DNA of 43,411 bases, taken from assembly GCF_014696615.1 (NCBI RefSeq), contig NZ_JACJQJ010000072.1:1-43411 (forward strand), in the 5' to 3' direction. Positions 39,185-43,411 of this stretch are shown one piece after another. The notes under the pieces are model-generated. The model was not told where the DNA came from. It made no database searches and saw nothing but the letters and a program-made list of their open reading frames with translations. Both the position numbers and the translations under genes were made by a program. Positions within the stretch are counted from its first letter, which is position 1; every line of letters begins with the position of its first letter. Source of the stretch: Nostoc linckia FACHB-104. GTDB taxonomy: Bacteria > Cyanobacteriota > Cyanobacteriia > Cyanobacteriales > Nostocaceae.

Positions 39185-40033
39185 ATGAAAACCATCTCAT
39201 CTTCTCCTAATACTTTTCCGTCAAGGCAGACAATGAAAAATCAAAAGCTAAGATACCGATTTCTCAAAAATCGCCAAATTCAATCTTTGATTCCTTGGTT
39301 AGTACCCATATCCATTATTATTGTGTGGCAATTACTATCTTCTATTGGTGTAATTCCTACTCGAATTTTACCAGCGCCTTTAAGTGTGGTAGGTGCGGCT
39401 ATTCATTTAGCTCAAACTGGTGAATTATTTAAAAACATCACTATTAGTGCTGCCAGAGCAATTTCAGGCTTTTTGGTAGGTGGCAGTATTGGTTTTACTT
39501 TAGGTTTAGTTAATGGCATTTCTCCCATTGCTGAGAAATTGCTAGATACTTCTATTCAAATGTTACGTAATATTCCTAACCTAGCTTTAATCCCCTTGGT
39601 AATTTTGTGGTTTGGTATTGGGGACGAAGCTAGATTATTTCTTGTCTCTTTAGGTGTAATGTTCCCTATTTATTTAAACACTTTTCATGGTATCCGGAGC
39701 GTAGATTCTGGATTAATTGAAATGGGAAAAGTTTATGGTTTAAATACCTGGGGTTTATTTTGGCGAATTATTCTCCCTGGCGCATTATCTTCTATTTTGG
39801 TGGGTGTGCGTTTTTCTTTAGGTATTATGTGGTTGACACTGATTGTTGCTGAAACCATCGCCGCTGATTCTGGGATTGGTTATATGGCAATGAACGCCAG
39901 AGAATTTATGCAGACAGATGTTGTGGTATTAAGCATTTTGCTGTACGCCTTATTTGGAAAATTAGCAGACGTAATCGCCAGATCCTTAGAAAGCTACTGG
40001 TTGCAATGGAATCCCAGTTATTTGAAGGGATAG
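39185..40033 (+). CDS. ssuC: Aliphatic sulfonate ABC transporter permease
   Basis: 282 residues with about six transmembrane segments and the EAA loop in EMGKVYGLNTWGLFWRIILPGALSSILVGVRFSLGIMWLTLIVAE. It forms the channel with SsuB. The ATG at 39185 follows a short gap after the methyltransferase (an internal ATG about 17 codons later is also possible). Confidence 0.92.
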   Translation: MKTISSSPNTFPSRQTMKNQKLRYRFLKNRQIQSLIPWLVPISIIIVWQLLSSIGVIPTRILPAPLSVVGAAIHLAQTGELFKNITISAARAISGFLVGGSIGFTLGLVNGISPIAEKLLDTSIQMLRNIPNLALIPLVILWFGIGDEARLFLVSLGVMFPIYLNTFHGIRSVDSGLIEMGKVYGLNTWGLFWRIILPGALSSILVGVRFSLGIMWLTLIVAETIAADSGIGYMAMNAREFMQTDVVVLSILLYALFGKLADVIARSLESYWLQWNPSYLKG

Positions 40034-40306
40034 GGAATGGGAATGGGGAATGGGTAATAGGAATTTCTCCTGTGCTTCCTCATCTCCCTCATCTCCCTCA
40101 TGCTTCTTTCATAATATGGCGATGAAAAAATTTTCATCGGGACTACCCTCTACCTTTCTTGATAATTGAATGACTTTTGACTCCTAAAATTGTTGCTTTC
40201 CCTGTTCATCTGTGTAATACTTTGAAGATGTTATTAATACGGTATCTCGATAAGAATACTGTACTTTAGAAAAATCTGAATTTTGCAGCCACATTAAATA
40301 GGGATT
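40034..40306. repeat. Spacer with short repeats
   Basis: Contains 'gggaatggg' and 'ctccctcat' tandem repeats and an ATGGCGATGAAAAAATTTTC hairpin element (about 40117-40138) that recurs in variant form near 7521-7550. Confidence 0.45.
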
Positions 40307-41467
40307 ATGCAACTACTTTGGTTTATCCCCACACATGGAGAAGGACGCTATCTGGGCACTGCTATAGGTGGGCGAGCAGTAAACTTTGATTACTGGCGAC
40401 AAATTGCTCAAGCTGTAGATCACTTAGGTTTTGCGGGTGCTTTATTACCTACAGGGCGTTCTTGTGAAGATGCGTGGATTTTGGCATCAACGCTAGTAAC
40501 CCATACGAAAAATATGCGGTTTTTAGTCGCTATTCGTCCGGGATTGATGTCACCAGGGGTAGCTGCAAGGATGGCTGCGACGTTCGATCGCATTTCCGGT
40601 GGGCGCTTATTAATTAACGTGGTCACAGGAGGAGATCCTGTAGAGTTAGCTGGGGATGGCTTGCATCTTTCCCATGACGATCGCTATAAACTCACAGATG
40701 AGTTTTTGACAGTGTGGCGACAAATAGCCGCTAGTGAAGTTAGTAACTTCCAAGGCGATTATCTCAATATCCAAGATGGCAAGATACTATTTCCGCCTGT
40801 ACAAAAACCTCATCCGCCGTTGTGGTTTGGAGGTTCTTCACCCATCGCCCAAGAAATTGCTGCTAAACACGTAGATGTCTACTTAACTTGGGGTGAAACA
40901 CCTGCACAGGTTGCAGAAAAAATTGCGTCAGTTCGCAGGCTAGCAGAAGCACAAGGACGGACAATTCGCTTTGGTATCCGCCTGCACGTCATTGTGAGAG
41001 AAACTGAAAGTAAAGCTTGGGATGCGGCGAATGATTTAATTCGCTACGTAGATGAAGATGCGATCGCCAAAACTCAACAAGCATACGCCCGCATGGACTC
41101 TGAAGGACAGCGCCGGATGCAAGAATTACACAAAGGTAGCCGCGACGCTTTAGAAATTAGTCCAAATTTATGGGCGGGAATTGGTTTAGTGCGGGGTGGT
41201 GCGGGGACTGCTTTAGTCGGCGATCCTGATACTGTCGCCAAGAGAATGTTGGAGTATGCAGACTTAGGAATTGAAACTTTCATCTTTTCTGGTTATCCCC
41301 ATTTAGAAGAAGCATATCGTGTTGCTGAGTTACTCTTCCCACGTTTGCCTTTAGAAAACTTACCTGTGATTGAACCGCAGATGACAAGTCCATTTGGCGA
41401 AATCGTTGCTAATCGTGAGTTTCCTAAACAACCAGTTCATAAAGCAACAGCAGCGACAGTAGATTAA
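40307..41467 (+). CDS. ssuD: FMNH2-dependent alkanesulfonate monooxygenase
   Basis: 386 residues, very similar throughout to E. coli SsuD as I remember it: [26 protein letters not shown] (the conserved Cys near residue 54), [64 protein letters not shown]. It cleaves alkanesulfonates to aldehyde and sulfite using FMNH2 from SsuE. It keeps several Met, so it is not sulfur-depleted, in contrast with SsuE. Confidence 0.95.
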   Translation: MQLLWFIPTHGEGRYLGTAIGGRAVNFDYWRQIAQAVDHLGFAGALLPTGRSCEDAWILASTLVTHTKNMRFLVAIRPGLMSPGVAARMAATFDRISGGRLLINVVTGGDPVELAGDGLHLSHDDRYKLTDEFLTVWRQIAASEVSNFQGDYLNIQDGKILFPPVQKPHPPLWFGGSSPIAQEIAAKHVDVYLTWGETPAQVAEKIASVRRLAEAQGRTIRFGIRLHVIVRETESKAWDAANDLIRYVDEDAIAKTQQAYARMDSEGQRRMQELHKGSRDALEISPNLWAGIGLVRGGAGTALVGDPDTVAKRMLEYADLGIETFIFSGYPHLEEAYRVAELLFPRLPLENLPVIEPQMTSPFGEIVANREFPKQPVHKATAATVD

Positions 41468-41499
41468 CTGAAAAATTATTCCCAGGAGAACTGAAGAAA

Positions 41500-42063
41500 A
41501 TGGTTCATGTTTTAGCGATCGCAGGTAGTCCTTCCCATCCTTCCCGGACTTACTCTTTACTGGAGTATGCAAGCAAAATCCTTGTACAGCAAGGCATCAC
41601 AGTAGATATCATCTCCGTTCGTGATATTCCGGCTGAAGATTTAGCTTACGGACGTTACGATAGTCCAGCTTTAGAAAAACCAAAGGCGCTTTTAGAAAAA
41701 GCTGATGGTGTAATTATTGCTACACCAATTTATAAGGCTGCTTACACAGGTGTATTAAAAGCATTTTTGGATTTGTTACCTCAAAAAGCTTTAGTGGGAA
41801 AAGTTGTACTACCCTTAGCTACAGGTGGCACAATCGCCCATTTATTAGCAATTGAATATGCATTAAAACCTGTCCTATCAGAATTAGGAGCCAGGCATAT
41901 TCTCAGTACTATCTACAGTATAGACAAGCAAATTCAAGTACAAGCTGATGGCAGCATTGAGCTAGATGCAGAAATTGCCCAGAGGTTGCAGGATGTCTTG
42001 TCTGATTTAGTCAAAGCGATCAATATTTCTGCTGCTACAAAAGAAGTCGCTCACGCCAATTAA
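41500..42063 (+). CDS. ssuE: NADPH-dependent FMN reductase, free of Met and Cys
   Basis: 187 residues with the flavodoxin-like AIAGSPSHPSRTYSLLEYA phosphate loop and DGVIIATPIYKAAYTGVLKAFLDLLPQ, the SsuE signature. It supplies FMNH2 to SsuD, 32 bp upstream; CAGGAG precedes the start. I find no Met after the initiator and no Cys. Confidence 0.93.
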   Translation: MVHVLAIAGSPSHPSRTYSLLEYASKILVQQGITVDIISVRDIPAEDLAYGRYDSPALEKPKALLEKADGVIIATPIYKAAYTGVLKAFLDLLPQKALVGKVVLPLATGGTIAHLLAIEYALKPVLSELGARHILSTIYSIDKQIQVQADGSIELDAEIAQRLQDVLSDLVKAINISAATKEVAHAN

Positions 42064-42237
42064 CAAATAATTTTAATTCTTTCTGCTCCCAGTAGTAGTT
42101 TGGCTGCTCTTCCCAAACTGCTACTTTTTTTATTAGACAAAATTCAGAAGAGAAAAGCTTTACCCATTAGCCTTTCCCCTTTTCCCTAAAAAACATCTGC
42201 CACTATGAAAATGGGATAATTTATTTTCTGGAAGTCC

Positions 42238-42870
42238 CTAACTAAAATAGCTTTGCAAGTAGTTTAAGGTAAACCGTTTAGTTTCTGCTACTAGTCGTTG
42301 CCGAAATGCTTTTTCTTGACTGAGGGAAAGCCACATTAATGTACCGATCGCTTTCACCAGCACAAAGGCGATCGCTTCATAGTCCGCCGTATCCAACTCT
42401 GTTTGGCGTTGTGCGAGTAAGGTTGCGAAATCTCGGATTAGTTGAGCATCAGCAGCATCTCCGACTGCTTGCACTTCCGGTAGCGTACCCTGAACTTCCA
42501 TGAAAATCGCGTAGTAGCCAGGATTCTCAGCGAAATGCTGCTCGGTGATGTCGATCATTTGTTCCACCAGGGCAGATAAAGGCAGTTTTGCCAGTTCAGG
42601 ATTATCGAGTATTGCCAAACGTTGATGCAGACGTTCCTCATACCGCAGGGCTAAAGCCTGTACAATCGCTGTCTTGTCTGGGAAAAATTGGTAGAGAGAC
42701 CCGATAGGTATCTGAGCACGAGATGCGATCGCATTGGTTGTGGTCGCGTTATAACCTTGAGAAATAAATAGTTCTTCTGCCACATCAATAATGCGGTTCA
42801 CTCGCTCCTGACTGCGGGCTTGCCGAGGTTTGCGGCGCATTCCGCCTAGGGTTGATGGGCTTTCAGTCAT
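42238..42870 (-). CDS. TetR-family transcriptional regulator
   Basis: 210 residues. N-terminal helix-turn-helix (RIIDVAEELFISQGYNATTTNAIASRAQIPIGSLYQFFPDKTAIVQALA, about 24-72) and a helical ligand-binding domain. It is convergent with the ssu cluster, so control of ssu is uncertain; it more likely regulates itself and a gene to the right of the window. Confidence 0.88.
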   Translation of the reverse strand: MTESPSTLGGMRRKPRQARSQERVNRIIDVAEELFISQGYNATTTNAIASRAQIPIGSLYQFFPDKTAIVQALALRYEERLHQRLAILDNPELAKLPLSALVEQMIDITEQHFAENPGYYAIFMEVQGTLPEVQAVGDAADAQLIRDFATLLAQRQTELDTADYEAIAFVLVKAIGTLMWLSLSQEKAFRQRLVAETKRFTLNYLQSYFS

Positions 42871-42916
42871 AGGTTATCTTCCTAACTCCAATCAATAAAT
42901 GAGGATTACTAATGTT

Positions 42917-42946
42917 ACATATATGTGAGCGATACTCATATATTAC
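42917..42946. promoter_or_regulatory. Candidate TetR operator
   Basis: Imperfect inverted repeat ATATGTGAG...CTCATAT about 50 bases upstream of the TetR start, in the expected position for autoregulation. Confidence 0.45.
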
Positions 42947-43184
42947 CTCAGTTCGTTATGGAGACCCTTGCAAGCAGGGTTATACCAATTCAAAATTCAA
43001 AATTAAGAATCCAAACAGGACAAGACTTTGAGTGTGTGTATCTGTCGCATTCTTCTGGCGTTTTACTACTGATGATGCTCGTGTCAAACTTAAACATCTT
43101 TATCCAATTTTTGAAATCCAAGACACAGGTAATTCTAATGCAACATTTTAGCCTTGCCACGCCAGTACCATCTTTCTCGATGCG

Positions 43185-43411
43185 TTACTGTATTTGACTG
43201 CTCAATTACTGTATTTGACTGCTCAATTACTGTATTTGACTGCTCAATTACTGTATTTGACTGCTCAATTACTGTATTTGACTGCTCAATTACTGTATTT
43301 GACTGCTCAATTACTGTATTTAACTCCTCAATTACTGTATTTGACTGCTCAATTACTGTATTTGACTGCTCAATTACTGTATTTGACTGCTCAATTACTG
43401 TATTTGACTGC
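43185..43411. repeat. Tandem array of a 21-bp repeat running off the right edge
   Basis: About 10.7 copies of a 21-bp unit (CTGTATTTGACTGCTCAA plus TTA), one variant copy (TTAACTCC) near 43314. On the minus strand one frame stays open through the whole array (repeating QSNTVIE) and ends at 43135, so it could be the repetitive C terminus of a protein starting beyond the window. Two plus-strand frames are also open. A non-coding tandem array is equally likely. The interval 42947-43184 shows a 'caaaattcaaaatt' repeat and no gene. Confidence 0.7.

Noticed and set aside
42925-43197. 90-residue plus-strand ORF near the right edge
   Set aside because: Spans the TetR operator region and dispersed repeats; no motif.

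Overview
The window is from a filamentous, Nostocales-type cyanobacterium. HIP1 sites (GCGATCGC) are frequent, small dispersed and heptameric repeats fill the intergenic DNA, and there is a complete phycocyanin operon (cpcB-A-linker-linker-cpcD, 28404-32391). The encoded phycocyanin and linkers contain no methionine except the initiator, and no cysteine except the chromophore attachment sites. That is the signature of the sulfur-starvation phycocyanin cpc3 described in Calothrix/Tolypothrix PCC 7601 (Fremyella), so the source is probably a Calothrix/Tolypothrix relative.

Region A (about 570-7450) is the most unusual part. It encodes a Ro60/TROVE-vWA protein (3162), a 66-residue ubiquitin-like protein ending in Gly (855), an E1/ThiF-like enzyme (6693), a second ribosomal bL12 stalk protein (2331) and two unrecognised proteins (1421, 5854). 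Five structured RNAs lie just upstream of five of these six genes; the sixth, the E1-like gene, follows the 5854 gene directly. All five share a Y-RNA-type base: a GUGC/GCAC-type outer stem, a CCUAAC / AACUUG internal loop and an inner stem. The cargo differs in each. RNA1 is a tRNA-like fold set inside the anticodon region of a second tRNA-like fold. RNA2 is a circularly permuted tRNA. RNA3 is a near-canonical tRNA-Ile(GAU) fold. RNA4 is one small hairpin. RNA5 carries two pieces of 23S rRNA: the sarcin-ricin loop and the L11-binding GTPase-associated centre. tRNAs, the two rRNA elements contacted by translation GTPases, and bL12 thus occur together with Ro60 and a Ubl/E1 pair. I read this as a ribosome/tRNA-mimicry system, possibly a decoy or sensor for translation-targeting toxins or RNA damage. 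The function is inference. A PIN toxin-antitoxin pair is embedded in the region on the opposite strand.

Region B (7700-16250) is ordinary chromosome: an OmpR-type regulator, a class A penicillin-binding protein, a CHASE3-type sensor kinase with a decayed regulator fragment in front of it, a DUF2808 exported protein, a 2-hydroxyacid dehydrogenase and a Nif3-like protein.

Region C (16279-42870) is an organosulfur and sulfur-starvation island. It holds a substrate-binding protein/ferredoxin/flavoprotein cluster, an aldo-keto reductase, an SLH-OprB porin, two sulfonate-type binding lipoproteins, a vanadium-haloperoxidase-like protein, the cpc3 operon, a nitroreductase, ssuB, a TauD-like dioxygenase, a methyltransferase, ssuC, ssuD, ssuE and a TetR regulator. 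Avoidance of Met and Cys is not limited to the phycobilisome. The porin, the haloperoxidase-like protein, the dioxygenase, SsuE and one binding protein are also nearly or completely free of sulfur amino acids. Two short ORFs with Cys-Cys codons lie upstream of ssuB and of the second binding protein and look like cysteine-sensing leader peptides. The right edge is a tandem array of a 21-bp repeat.
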